From positions 1 to 64,000 of the forward strand of contig NZ_LVWI01000043.1 of the NCBI RefSeq assembly GCF_001909055.1: a stretch of DNA of 64,000 bases, in the 5' to 3' direction. Shown here piece by piece: positions 38,909 to 47,665 of the stretch. The stretch is from Paenibacillus helianthi (GTDB lineage: Bacteria; Bacillota; Bacilli; Paenibacillales; Paenibacillaceae). A program made the position numbers and the translations under genes. The notes below the pieces were generated by a model that saw nothing but the letters and a program-made list of their open reading frames with translations, ran no database searches and was not told the origin of the DNA. Position 1 is the first letter of the stretch; each line of letters starts with the position of its first letter.

Positions 38909-40240
38909 CTAGACGCCGGCGGATTCCTGGTTGGGCTCTACAGTTTCGCCTTTGGCACGTCCCAGCCTCGCTGACGGCTGGCTCCGGCGGCCTTCTCCAG
39001 TCTTCATGGAGATGATACTGAAGATGCTGGACGGCTTGGCCTCTGCGGTGACCGAGCCGTCCGGCTCCGGTACCAGTATGATGCCGAGCTGATGATGGTC
39101 GCCATCATAGATCGCTCGCTGGAGGTACTTGCTCTCGCCTTCGCGGTTCTGCACCTCCAGCTTGCAGAACGCGGGATTCATGCGCAGCGCCTCATGCAGC
39201 TGCGCGGCATCGGTCAACAGAACCCCGTTGACCTTCAGCAGGATCTCGCCCGGCAGGATGCCCAGCTCCTGCGCAGGGCTGTCCGGCAGCACGGCCAGCA
39301 CCTTGCGGCCGGCTGCGGGGTGCACGAAGAGGGGGCTTAGACTGCGCTCCTCCAGAGCGCTGTACCAGCCCAGAGCTTCGTGCAGCAGCACCGCCGCGAG
39401 CGCCGCGAGCACGGTCAGCGGGCTCCACCAGGCGGCAAGCCCGCTTAACGCCAGCAGGATGATGCTGTACAACAGCAGACGTCCTGCTGTGCGGGCGCTC
39501 TTACGCCCGGGCAGCATGCCCTGGGTCATCTCGCTGAAGCCGATGATGACCGGCAGGGACACCAGGCCCAGCCCGCCGCCCAGCAGCGGGTGCCAGGGCA
39601 GATCCCCGATTCCTGCGCCCGAAGGTATCAGCAGGAACAGCGGCAGCGGCCAGAAAGCCTGCAGCTGATAGCCGCCAACCACCTTGCCGCGCTTGCCTTT
39701 GAGAAAGAGTGGCGTGGCCAGCCTTGCGCCTTGCCACCGCGCCAGCAGCGCTTCGGCCAGATGCAGCAGTGCAGCCAGCACCAGCAGTGCGGGGATATCC
39801 ATCTCACGCAGCGCGGTGGCGATGGTACCTGCTGGTCCACTCTGCAGGATACCCGGAAAGAACGACAGGACAAATTGGATGATTCCAAGCAAGCCTATGG
39901 AATAGGCAAAACACAAATAACGAACACGAAAGAGCATAAGCACCAGACTGGTGACCCAAATACAGGCCACTGCTGTACCCGTGAGCGAAATCCCCAGGGC
40001 CACAGCTGCAAGAGAAACGACGAGACCCATAACGAGACCACTCCATACCGTTCGCCAGGTCTCCTGCCCCCAGCTGTGCAGCTTCACATGGATCAGCTTC
40101 CGTTCAAGCGCTATCTGTCTGCGGTAATAAACAGCAATAAAAAGGATTGCAATATAGTAATAGGGCTGTATCAGCAAATGTACAACTGCTGTGCCCCAGC
40201 TTGTAAGCAGTTCCGGCATTTCATTCAAACCGTTCGTCAC
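38909..40240 (-). CDS. MinJ-like membrane protein with PDZ domain
   Basis: A polytopic membrane protein of about 443 residues with a single C-terminal PDZ domain (about 305-390: LAVLPDSPAQELGILPGEILLKVNG). The N-terminus (LLIQPYYYIAILFIAVYYRRQ...ERK.IHVKLH) resembles that of MinJ, the B. subtilis protein that links DivIVA to MinD and restricts division to mid-cell; the position beside ctpB and ftsEX is the same as in Bacillus. About eight helices lie between residues 20 and 300. The start is uncertain: GTG 40240 is only one base after AAGGAG, and TTG or ATG codons follow at codons 5 and 8. MinJ function is inferred. Confidence 0.75.
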   Translation of the reverse strand: MTNGLNEMPELLTSWGTAVVHLLIQPYYYIAILFIAVYYRRQIALERKLIHVKLHSWGQETWRTVWSGLVMGLVVSLAAVALGISLTGTAVACIWVTSLVLMLFRVRYLCFAYSIGLLGIIQFVLSFFPGILQSGPAGTIATALREMDIPALLVLAALLHLAEALLARWQGARLATPLFLKGKRGKVVGGYQLQAFWPLPLFLLIPSGAGIGDLPWHPLLGGGLGLVSLPVIIGFSEMTQGMLPGRKSARTAGRLLLYSIILLALSGLAAWWSPLTVLAALAAVLLHEALGWYSALEERSLSPLFVHPAAGRKVLAVLPDSPAQELGILPGEILLKVNGVLLTDAAQLHEALRMNPAFCKLEVQNREGESKYLQRAIYDGDHHQLGIILVPEPDGSVTAEAKPSSIFSIISMKTGEGRRSQPSARLGRAKGETVEPNQESAGV

Positions 40241-40300
40241 ACTCCTTTACGTCCGGGTGGTGATGATCTGCAGCGTTTAGCGCCCAGGCCTATTAAGGTT

Positions 40301-40331
40301 TTAAAAAAAGAAGGCTGGAATCAGCCTTCTT
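40301..40331 (-). terminator. Terminator overlapping the ctpB stop codon
   Basis: AAGAAGGCTG and CAGCCTTCTT form a perfect 10-bp stem with a four-base loop, followed by seven T on the minus strand. The stem includes the ctpB stop codon region (40330-40332). Confidence 0.85.
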
Positions 40332-41799
40332 ACTTTTTCGACGACGATGCCTGAATTTCCTTCTGAACCTCGGTAATTCCCTTGTTCAGCTGATTGTCAT
40401 TCACCGGGTCCTGAATTACTTTGATTAGCGCGAGCTCCAGTGATTCGGCGGTCTTCGCATCAATGCTGCCGGTCACCTTCAGCTTGGACGCACTCTGGAA
40501 TTTCTTCACCGCATCCTTCGTTGCGGTATCGAAATATCCGTCCTTCCGTCCCGGCTTGTAGCCCAGACCGTCCAGCATCGTCTGCGCGCTCTTCACATCC
40601 GCGCTGTTCATGTTGTATTGCAGGGTTACGCTTTTGTTAATTGGCGCTACTGAGAAATAATCCGGCTGGGCCACCGCAATATCCGGCTTGATGCCCTTGC
40701 CGTGAATCCATGTGCCGTTTGGCGTCAGCCATTTGGCAATGGTAATCTTCAGCAGGCTGCCGTCACCAAGCTGCTTGTCGAAGCTGGTCTGGACTGTGCC
40801 TTTGCCAAAGGAGTTTTCTCCGATCAGCTTGGCTCCTGCAGATTGCTGCAGAGCTCCGGCCAGAATCTCCGAGGCACTTGCGCTGCCCTTGTTCATCAGC
40901 ACGACAACCGGGTAATTTTTGCTTGAGCCTGCAGACTTGCTAACTTCAGTAGGCTTGCCTTTCTGCTCCACCTGAACAATGGCTTTGCCCTTGGCAACGA
41001 ATTGCTCTGCCATCTCAATTACTACCGGCAGTACACCGCCCGGATCATTACGTACATCAATGACGAGGCCCTTCATGCCCTGTTTTTCCAGCTTGCCAAG
41101 CTCTTCCTCGAAACGCTTGGCAGTATTCATGGAGAATTGGGTCACCCCGATGATGCCTACGCCATCCTTGCCAAGCTTGGCGTATACCGTTTCCAGCTTC
41201 ACATCGTCGCGGGTAAGGACAAATTCAAGAGGTTCCGCAGATCCGGTACGCTGAATCTTTAAGGTAGCCTTGCTTCCCTTAGGCCCGCGGATTTTGGCTA
41301 CCGCAGCATTCAGCTCCTTGCCTTCGAGCGTTTCCCCATTGACCGACAGAATCACGTCTTTGGCCTGGAGTCCGGCTTTCTCGGCGGGAGAACCCTTAAT
41401 CGGGGATACGATGACGACCTTGCCGTTATCCGAGGAGACCTCCGCTCCGATACCAGAGAACGAGCCTTCAATGCTCTCCTCGAACTTCTCAGCGGTTTCC
41501 TTGCCCATATAATTCGAATACGGGTCGCCCAGTGCCTCCATCATTCCATTGACGGCACCGTCGATCAGCTTCGTCCGGTCTACGTCCTGGTAATAATAGC
41601 CCTCTATGAGGCTCATCGCGGTTCCTAGCTTCTGCGACTCTTTCTCCTGCAGGCCGCCAGACGGTACGACCGCTGCTGCCGCACTTTCACCCGCGGCTTG
41701 TCCGAATATATCCGCATAGCCGGTGACGCCCAAAGTCAGCAGGCTGCCGCACAGCAGGGCGGCGACGATCATAAACGCCGCTGTGCTTTTCTTCAACAT
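40330..41799 (-). CDS. ctpB: Carboxyl-terminal processing protease (S41, CtpB-like)
   Basis: A secreted or membrane-anchored S41 protease of 489 residues. An N-terminal signal anchor (residues about 5-30) is followed by a PDZ domain (SGIGAEVSSDNGKVVIVS, KAGLQAKDVILSVNG) and the S41 core, with the catalytic Ser in NKGSASASEILAGAL and the Lys in GENSFGKGTVQT. A peptidoglycan-binding type 1 domain closes the protein (SAQTMLDGLGYKPGRKDG). In Bacillus CtpB is involved in sporulation signalling; here the position next to ftsEX is the same. The frame extends to 41859 but the ATG at 41799 opens the signal sequence. Confidence 0.92.
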   Translation of the reverse strand: MLKKSTAAFMIVAALLCGSLLTLGVTGYADIFGQAAGESAAAAVVPSGGLQEKESQKLGTAMSLIEGYYYQDVDRTKLIDGAVNGMMEALGDPYSNYMGKETAEKFEESIEGSFSGIGAEVSSDNGKVVIVSPIKGSPAEKAGLQAKDVILSVNGETLEGKELNAAVAKIRGPKGSKATLKIQRTGSAEPLEFVLTRDDVKLETVYAKLGKDGVGIIGVTQFSMNTAKRFEEELGKLEKQGMKGLVIDVRNDPGGVLPVVIEMAEQFVAKGKAIVQVEQKGKPTEVSKSAGSSKNYPVVVLMNKGSASASEILAGALQQSAGAKLIGENSFGKGTVQTSFDKQLGDGSLLKITIAKWLTPNGTWIHGKGIKPDIAVAQPDYFSVAPINKSVTLQYNMNSADVKSAQTMLDGLGYKPGRKDGYFDTATKDAVKKFQSASKLKVTGSIDAKTAESLELALIKVIQDPVNDNQLNKGITEVQKEIQASSSKK

Positions 41800-41981
41800 G
41801 ATGTTCCCACCGTCCCTTCTTGTCCATCTTATGAAGCCCAAGACACAGCCGTTCTGCAAAGAACGGTATCTCTTCCAGTATATGCCGCAAAGTTAATTAA
41901 TATTTATTATTAAGCTGAACTTTAGATTTTCATATTAGGGTATAGTCGTAATCCAAGTTCATCTTATCTCGTTCCGCAGCC

Positions 41982-43295
41982 CTACAGGTAAGGCATCGGA
42001 TCCACCGGTTTGCCGTCAATCCGCACTTCAAAGTGCAGATGCGGACCGGTGACGCGGCCGGTTGCGCCTGATTCAGCGATGGTCTGGCCCCGTGACACCC
42101 GGTCACCTACACTAACCTTAATGCCACCCTCGCGGATATGACCATAAAGCGTCCATACCCCGCCGCCATGGTCGATTACTACGGTATATCCATAACCGCT
42201 CCACCATTCAGCCACAATGACCGTACCGGAGTCGGCAGCATGGATGTCCGTCCCTTGCGGAACTGCAAAATCCGTACCGGTATGCATTTTGCCTACTTCA
42301 CCCGTGACCGGATGTGTACGGAGCCCATAGGGTGAAGAAATCCGCACCGCTCCCACAGGAAGCAGGAATGGCCCGCCTCCACCGGCATAATCGGAGGACT
42401 CCCCGCTGCTGGCCGAACTTGAACCTGAATCGCTGCTGGCCGCGCGGGCTTTGGCTGCCGCGGCTGCGGCAGCGGCTCTGCGCGCAGCTTCAGCTTTGGC
42501 AGCGGCCGCTTTGCGTGCAGCTTCTTCCGCTTTGATCTGGTCCTTCTTATTCTCAAGCAGCGAACGAGCGCTGGCCAGTTGCACCAGCTTCGCATCCTGC
42601 TCTTCCGTAAGACCGTCCGATTCCTGAATTTCCTTGTCATAGTAGGCGATAAGCTCCTGCTTCTCCGCCTCCTTCTCCTTCAGCACACTGCGCTGGGACT
42701 CCAGATCCGTGTACAGCTGCTTGGCTTGGGCGTATTGCCCTTCGAGCTCCTGTTTCTTGGCAATGACCGTCTGCTTGTCCAGCTTGTGTTGCACCAGGAG
42801 GTCCTGATCCTGATCCACTATCATTTTGAGCGAATCCGCCCGGTCCAAGAAATCGGAAAAGCTTGTCGAAGAGAGCAGCACATCCAAGTAGGAGACCGCA
42901 CCGTCGGTATACATTAGACGGACCCGCGATTCCAGCAGCTTCTCACGGGACGCCACACGCGCTTCTGCCTCATCCAGCTCGTTGGCTGTGACGGTAAGCG
43001 ATTTCTCCGTGCTGGTGATTTTGCCGGAAATATCGGTCATCTCACCTTTGACCTGAACAATTTGATCCAAAACATACTGGAGATTAAGATTCGTCTTATT
43101 CAAATAATGCTTGGCTTCCTGGTTGCGTGAAGCCGCCTTATCCTGCACGGCCTTGGCATCCTGGACCTCTTGCTGCAGCTGCTTCAGCTGCTTGTCGATT
43201 TCTGCGACCGTGGTTTTTTTGGCATATCCGTCAGAGGGTTGGAATAGCGTGACAGCCAGCAACACTGCGGTCAATCCGGCAGCAATCTTCTTCAA
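41982..43295 (-). CDS. M23 murein hydrolase with coiled coil (EnvC-like FtsEX partner)
   Basis: A secreted peptidoglycan hydrolase or activator of 437 residues. Signal peptide: residues 1-25 (ends DGYA-KK). Residues about 28-270 are a long coiled coil as in FtsX-bound activators (EnvC, PcsB, CwlO). An Ala-rich stretch (RAAAAAAAAKARAASS) and a Ser/Gly linker precede a LytM/M23 domain (about 310-437), whose zinc ligands are visible: His and Asp in MHTGTDF and the HLHFEV pair. The start is TTG 43295 with GGGGAG six bases upstream. It lies 62 bases behind ftsX on the same strand, strongly suggesting control by FtsEX. Confidence 0.92.
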   Translation of the reverse strand: MKKIAAGLTAVLLAVTLFQPSDGYAKKTTVAEIDKQLKQLQQEVQDAKAVQDKAASRNQEAKHYLNKTNLNLQYVLDQIVQVKGEMTDISGKITSTEKSLTVTANELDEAEARVASREKLLESRVRLMYTDGAVSYLDVLLSSTSFSDFLDRADSLKMIVDQDQDLLVQHKLDKQTVIAKKQELEGQYAQAKQLYTDLESQRSVLKEKEAEKQELIAYYDKEIQESDGLTEEQDAKLVQLASARSLLENKKDQIKAEEAARKAAAAKAEAARRAAAAAAAAKARAASSDSGSSSASSGESSDYAGGGGPFLLPVGAVRISSPYGLRTHPVTGEVGKMHTGTDFAVPQGTDIHAADSGTVIVAEWWSGYGYTVVIDHGGGVWTLYGHIREGGIKVSVGDRVSRGQTIAESGATGRVTGPHLHFEVRIDGKPVDPMPYL

Positions 43296-43357
43296 CTCGC
43301 ACTCCCCGTCCTTTGTCTTGTATGATAGTCAGCTTCACCTTGATGCTGGACCAGACA

Positions 43358-44272
43358 CTATACTTTCAGGAACTTGCGGATCGATACGGTACTTCCCCAT
43401 ACACCGATCAGCACGCCCAGGCCAACGAGCAGCCCGCAGAGCAGAACCCAAATATCTTCGAACCGGATCAGCTGCAGCCCCAGCATTGGATCTCCCTCCA
43501 CGGAAGCCACGAGACTGCTATAGCCTACATAAAGTGCTCCTGAGGTGACCAGCGAACCGATCAGTCCAATCAGTGCTCCTTCAATAAAGAACGGCCAGCG
43601 GATAAAATAATTCGTCGCACCCACCAGCTTCATAATCCCGATCTCCTTGCGGCGGGCAAGAATCGTAACCCGGATCGTGTTGGAGATCAGGAACATCGAC
43701 ATCAGCGCCAGTCCGGCTACAAAAATAAACCCGATGTTGCGTACCGCCTTCGTCACTTTGAAAAGTGTTTCTACTGAGCCCTTGCCATAATTCACTTTAT
43801 AAATCGGCTGTTCTTTATGAGTTTTGTTGAGTGCTTCTATCTTCTCCGCCACAAACGGAACCGTTGTCGGCTGGATGACCTCTACCAGCAGCTTGTCCGG
43901 CAGCGGATTGTTGTCTTCATCAAAGCCTTCCAACAGCTCGGCGGCATCCGGTCCCATATCCTTACGGAAGTCCTTCAGCCCCTGCTCCTTGGAGACGAAC
44001 GTCACCTTGCTGACCTCCGGCATGCTGCCGATTTCATTTTCCAGCGTTTCACGCATCTTTTGGTCGGTATTCAGGGTAAGATGCACGTTGATCTGCACCT
44101 GGCTGTCCGCCTTGTTAGCGACAGCGTTGACATTAAGCACCAGCAGTATAAAGACACCAAGCACGAATAGGGAGACGACAATGGACGTGATGGAAGCCAC
44201 CGACATCCAGCCGTTGCGGAATACGTTTTTGAAGCCTTCCCGCACATGCCGCAAGAAGGTTTTAAAACTCAT
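43358..44272 (-). CDS. ftsX: Cell division ABC transporter permease-like protein FtsX
   Basis: The membrane subunit of FtsEX, 304 residues, with the standard four-helix FtsX layout: helix 1 (about 20-45), an outer domain (about 50-170) that binds the hydrolase, and three helices at the end, with SNTIRVTILARRKEIGIMKLVGAT before the third (only SNTIRVTILARRKEIGIMKL shown as the key block). ATG 44278 is too close to GAGGGG; ATG 44272, nine bases from it, is the likelier start. It overlaps ftsE by 11 bases. Confidence 0.95.
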   Translation of the reverse strand: MSFKTFLRHVREGFKNVFRNGWMSVASITSIVVSLFVLGVFILLVLNVNAVANKADSQVQINVHLTLNTDQKMRETLENEIGSMPEVSKVTFVSKEQGLKDFRKDMGPDAAELLEGFDEDNNPLPDKLLVEVIQPTTVPFVAEKIEALNKTHKEQPIYKVNYGKGSVETLFKVTKAVRNIGFIFVAGLALMSMFLISNTIRVTILARRKEIGIMKLVGATNYFIRWPFFIEGALIGLIGSLVTSGALYVGYSSLVASVEGDPMLGLQLIRFEDIWVLLCGLLVGLGVLIGVWGSTVSIRKFLKV

Positions 44273-44948
44273 AACCATATTCCCCTCTCACTTGGTCTCT
44301 GACGATATTTCCGTTCTCGATAGCCAGTACACGCTTGCGCATTTTGTTGACGATATCCCTGTTATGTGTCGCCATAACAATGGTTGTCCCGCGAAAATTA
44401 ATTTCGTCCAGCAGCTGCATGATTCCCCATGATGTCTCGGGGTCGAGGTTGCCGGTAGGCTCGTCCGCAATAATGACGGCAGGGTTATTGACAATCGCCC
44501 GGGCAATGGCAATCCGCTGCTGTTCCCCGCCTGACAGCTGCGAGGGCTCACGGTTCGCTTTGCTGCGAAGGCCGACTAATTCGAGCACTTCAGGGACGCG
44601 TTTTCGGATCACCTTCTTCGGAGCTTCGATAACCTCCATCGCAAACGCAACATTCTCATAGGCCGTCAGCTTCGGCAGCAAACGGAAATCCTGGAAGACT
44701 ACCCCGATGTTCCGGCGGACATAAGGAATTTTGCGCGGCTTCAGCTTGCCTATATTGAACCCGCCTACCGAGATCTGGCCCTTGGTCGGCGTTTCTTCTC
44801 TATAAATTAATTTCATAAACGTTGATTTGCCGGCACCGGACGGCCCGACGACGTATACGAACTCATTGCGGTCGATCTTGACGGATACGCCTTGAAGCGC
44901 ATGGGTTCCGTTCGGATAGGTCTTCCACACATCCTGCATTTCGATCAC
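44262..44948 (-). CDS. ftsE: Cell division ATP-binding protein FtsE
   Basis: The ATPase of FtsEX, which transmits a signal through FtsX to murein hydrolases rather than transporting. Walker A GPSGAGKSTFMKLI, signature QLSGGEQQRIAIARAIV, Walker B VIIADEPTGNLDP and H-loop MATHNRD are present. The frame continues upstream to 44984 (TTG) and 44972 (ATG), but GTG 44948 gives VIEMQDVWKTYPNG, the usual FtsE beginning, and 228 residues, the usual length; its ribosome binding site (GGGAAG) is only fair, so the start is open. First gene of ftsE-ftsX-M23-ctpB-minJ. Confidence 0.93.
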   Translation of the reverse strand: MIEMQDVWKTYPNGTHALQGVSVKIDRNEFVYVVGPSGAGKSTFMKLIYREETPTKGQISVGGFNIGKLKPRKIPYVRRNIGVVFQDFRLLPKLTAYENVAFAMEVIEAPKKVIRKRVPEVLELVGLRSKANREPSQLSGGEQQRIAIARAIVNNPAVIIADEPTGNLDPETSWGIMQLLDEINFRGTTIVMATHNRDIVNKMRKRVLAIENGNIVRDQVRGEYGYEF

Positions 44949-45262
44949 TTCATCACTTCCCGATTCTGACATATTCCGCTGCAAACCGCAGAAGCTTCCA
45001 TAAACTGCATGAATACCGCAGGCGTATCTATTGTAACAAATCCGTTACTGCTTGAGTACCCGAAAGTTTTTCGGATATCGCACATATACATAAAAAGAGT
45101 CCATTACCATCTGAAAAACTGTATTTCTTCGTAATATAAAACAGGTCTCTTCGCCGGTCCTCCCTATTCATATATATCGGCTATAAAGACCGTTCGTTAA
45201 GCCTGTCACCCCTGGCCTGCGCCTTCGTTAGCGCAAATCCGCCCAACAGAAGGAGAACATTC

Positions 45263-46687
45263 ATGAAAACGATCCACGCCGCCCTCATTGCGGTAATTGG
45301 CCTGCTCCTGGCTGGCTCACTTATTGCCGGAGGACTTCATTTATATGGCAATCAGCGCACACTGCCCCCAAAGACCCTTTTGGCCGGCTGGGATGTCGGT
45401 GGCATGAAGATTGCCGAGGTGCGAACCGGACTTGCCGCCAGGCTGAAAGCGCTGGAAGTGCTGCCCCTGGTGCTGAAAGCTGAGCCAAATACCGAACTCC
45501 CGGTTACGCTACAGCAGGCTGGTATAACGTATGAGGCAGAGGATTTTCTCCATGGGCTGGACACGCTCTCCGGGGGAGGACTGCTGGATCGGGTACGCGC
45601 CCGCTGGGGCTTTTCCCGCAGCTGGGAACTCGGGGTTCATCTGGACCTAGCGGTGCTGCAGAAAAGTCTGAGCCCGGCCTGGGAAAAAGAAACCTTCGGG
45701 GTTCCCGTGAACGCTGAGCGGCGCATCACCGCAGATGACCGTGTGGTGTATACGCCTGAGAAAACCTCCTATGAGGTGGATTGGCATGCGCTGGTGCTCA
45801 CCCTGCAGGCGGCGGTGCCCGTGTCATTCCGTAGTGTAGACCTCCTTACGGGCAAACAGATCCTGCTTGAAGTTCCACTTAGCACACAGCAGCCGGAGAT
45901 CACGCTGAGGGCACTGAAGGAGCAGGGCATTGAGCGGAAGATTTCGCAGTTCAGCACCTCTCTCGGCGCCAGCGGACCCGGTCGCACCTTCAATGTCGAG
46001 GCTGCCGCTCAGGCAGTCAACGGTACCATGCTTCCTCCTGGCGCTGTTTTTGATTATGGCAAAGCCATCCAGAAGGCCCAGGCAGATACCGGCTTCCGCG
46101 AAGCGCCCGTCATTGTTAACGGCAGGCTTCAGCCCGGTACAGGCGGGGGCATCTGCCAAGTATCCAGCACGCTGTATAATGCTGCACTGCGTTCAGGCCT
46201 AGAAATCGTGGAGCGGCGCAATCATTCCCTGCCGGTGGGCTATCTGCCTAAAGGGCAGGATGCCACCTTTTCCGAAGGCAATATCAACTTCCGCTTCCGC
46301 AACAACACCGGCAAATACCTGATTATCCATGCTGCTGTCCAAGGGCGCGCCTTAACCGTGAAGCTGTTCGGCACGTTCCCGAAGAATGTAACCTTCCTTG
46401 TCCAGTCCCGGACCATAGAGGTACTTACACCTGCCGACAAATACGTGAGCGACCCTTCACTTCCGCGCGGCGGCACCCGGATTCTCCAGAACGGGAAAAC
46501 CGGCTATATCGTTGAAACGCACATCACCCGTCTCGTGGACGGCAAAGCCGTAGAGAAGAAGCTTCTCTCCCGTGACACTTACTACGCGCAGAAACGCATC
46601 ATCGCCATCAACCGGGGCGGCATGGGTAAGTCCATCCAGCCCGATTCACGCAAGCAGCCACTGGTAGAGGATGGGGTGCGGGGATGA
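45263..46687 (+). CDS. VanW-family protein with peptidoglycan-binding-like domain
   Basis: A membrane-anchored envelope protein of 474 residues. A signal anchor covers residues about 5-25. Two PG_binding_4-like repeats (about 30-240) precede a VanW domain (about 245-380) with its typical SLGASGPGRTFNVEAAAQAVNG, GTGGGICQVSSTLYNAALRSGL and RRNHSLPVGYLPKGQDAT (each cut to at most twenty residues when quoted: GGGICQVSSTLYNAALRSGL). The C-terminus resembles a G5-type tail. GAAGGAG lies before ATG 45263. VanW occurs in some vancomycin-resistance clusters but most members, as here, stand alone with unknown roles in the envelope. It diverges from ftsE across about 310 bp without other genes. Confidence 0.85.
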   Translation: MKTIHAALIAVIGLLLAGSLIAGGLHLYGNQRTLPPKTLLAGWDVGGMKIAEVRTGLAARLKALEVLPLVLKAEPNTELPVTLQQAGITYEAEDFLHGLDTLSGGGLLDRVRARWGFSRSWELGVHLDLAVLQKSLSPAWEKETFGVPVNAERRITADDRVVYTPEKTSYEVDWHALVLTLQAAVPVSFRSVDLLTGKQILLEVPLSTQQPEITLRALKEQGIERKISQFSTSLGASGPGRTFNVEAAAQAVNGTMLPPGAVFDYGKAIQKAQADTGFREAPVIVNGRLQPGTGGGICQVSSTLYNAALRSGLEIVERRNHSLPVGYLPKGQDATFSEGNINFRFRNNTGKYLIIHAAVQGRALTVKLFGTFPKNVTFLVQSRTIEVLTPADKYVSDPSLPRGGTRILQNGKTGYIVETHITRLVDGKAVEKKLLSRDTYYAQKRIIAINRGGMGKSIQPDSRKQPLVEDGVRG

Positions 46688-46742
46688 ATGGAATGGGGCG
46701 AATGGTACATGAAGTACTTGCTGCTGGGCCCCTTCCTGCAGC

Positions 46743-46782
46743 AAAAAGACAGCCCGGACATTTAGGGTCCGGCCGTCTTTTT
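46743..46782 (+). terminator. Terminator of the VanW gene
   Basis: AAAAAGACaGcCCGGAC and GTCCGGcCGTCTTTTT form a long stem (two small mismatches) with a short loop and a T run. Confidence 0.85.
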
Positions 46783-46815
46783 GGAAAGATAAGACTTTAT
46801 AGGCCTCTGTTCATT

Positions 46816-46944
46816 TCAGAACAAGGTGTCCGGAGACATGTCAATTCTCCAATATCCGTTCACCTTCTTCAGCTTCACTACTACGCTTTCGTTGGGCCCT
46901 TGACCGTTCGCCTGCGGGACACTCAGCCAGGGATAGCTTGTAAG
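46816..46944 (-). pseudogene. Possible remnant of a secreted-protein gene (C-terminal fragment)
   Basis: Within the 360-bp stretch 46688-47047, which has no intact gene, the minus strand reads 42 codons after a stop at 46945-46947 and ends in TGA at 46816. The peptide looks protein-like: SYPWLSVPQANGQGPNESVV followed by VKLKKVNGYWRIDMSPDTLF. The alternating pattern VVVKLKKVNGYWRID recalls the last strands of NTF2-like or DUF-type lipoproteins. No start codon or N-terminal part was found. It may be a decayed gene or chance; a frame on the plus strand over the same bases (46684-47019) looks spurious. Confidence 0.35.
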
Positions 46945-47047
46945 CTAAAACACCCCATTTATAGCCGGATGAAAACGGAAGGATCGCTGATGAAAGCAAA
47001 AAATCCGCCCCCCATTTAACTGGAGACGAATCTTGGATGCTTGGGAA

Positions 47048-47665
47048 TTATTCAGTTGGATCGCCTGCCGCAACTTGCTGCCCGCTATTAGGAGCTTCCG
47101 GCGCTTCCTCGTAATAGGCAGTGAAGGCGATATTAGCGGATATGATACTGCCGGATGACTGCTGGAAGCTGAAAGAATCCACATTTATAATGCGGGGCAG
47201 GAGCTGCAGCGCAGTCATCCAGTTGCGCACACTTGCGTAATCTCCTTCCACCAGCGCTGTCATTTTCAACTGCTTCACCGTAGGAAACGCGGCTGCGGAT
47301 GCGCCTGTCATTTCCTGTATCGGATTGCCCACACCCACTGCAAAGCCGATATCCTTAAGCCTGGCATTCGTAAGCGTACCGATGGATCTCAGGTCCAGGA
47401 TAAGCTGTTCACTGTTATCGCCGCGTGGAAGCTGTGCGAGCAGTGATTCCTGCTCCTGATGATCCGCAGAGGAGCTCTTCCGTTCATTGATTTTATTTTG
47501 CAAAAGCCCGTTTTGCTGCTCCAGCTGAGACATCTGCAAGTTTTGTTCCTCAATGGTATGATTTGTCGGACGCACTCCAAAGATAAAAAATGCGAGCAGC
47601 AGCAGAAAGAGGACAAGAACGCCAAGCACAATGGGCGAACGGTATTTATTGATCTGTTCCATCAT
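47048..47665 (-). CDS. pilO: PilO-like type IV pilus inner-membrane protein
   Basis: A bitopic membrane protein of about 205 residues. One helix (residues about 10-32: SPIVLGVLVLFLLLLAFFIF) is followed by a coiled coil (about 35-75) and a small ferredoxin-like domain that contains DLRSIGTLTNARLKDIGF and ends YEEAPEAPNSGQQ. This is the PilO (GspM-like) layout; it would pair with the PilN part of the upstream fusion protein to form the alignment complex. GGGGAGG lies six bases before ATG 47665, and the gene overlaps pilM-pilN by 20 bases. It is the last gene of the core pilus operon; I see no clear terminator after it. Confidence 0.75.
   Translation of the reverse strand: MMEQINKYRSPIVLGVLVLFLLLLAFFIFGVRPTNHTIEEQNLQMSQLEQQNGLLQNKINERKSSSADHQEQESLLAQLPRGDNSEQLILDLRSIGTLTNARLKDIGFAVGVGNPIQEMTGASAAAFPTVKQLKMTALVEGDYASVRNWMTALQLLPRIINVDSFSFQQSSGSIISANIAFTAYYEEAPEAPNSGQQVAAGDPTE

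Noticed and set aside
46684..47019. 111-codon frame on the plus strand behind the VanW gene
   Set aside because: It runs through the VanW terminator, has no ribosome binding site and its composition is not protein-like.
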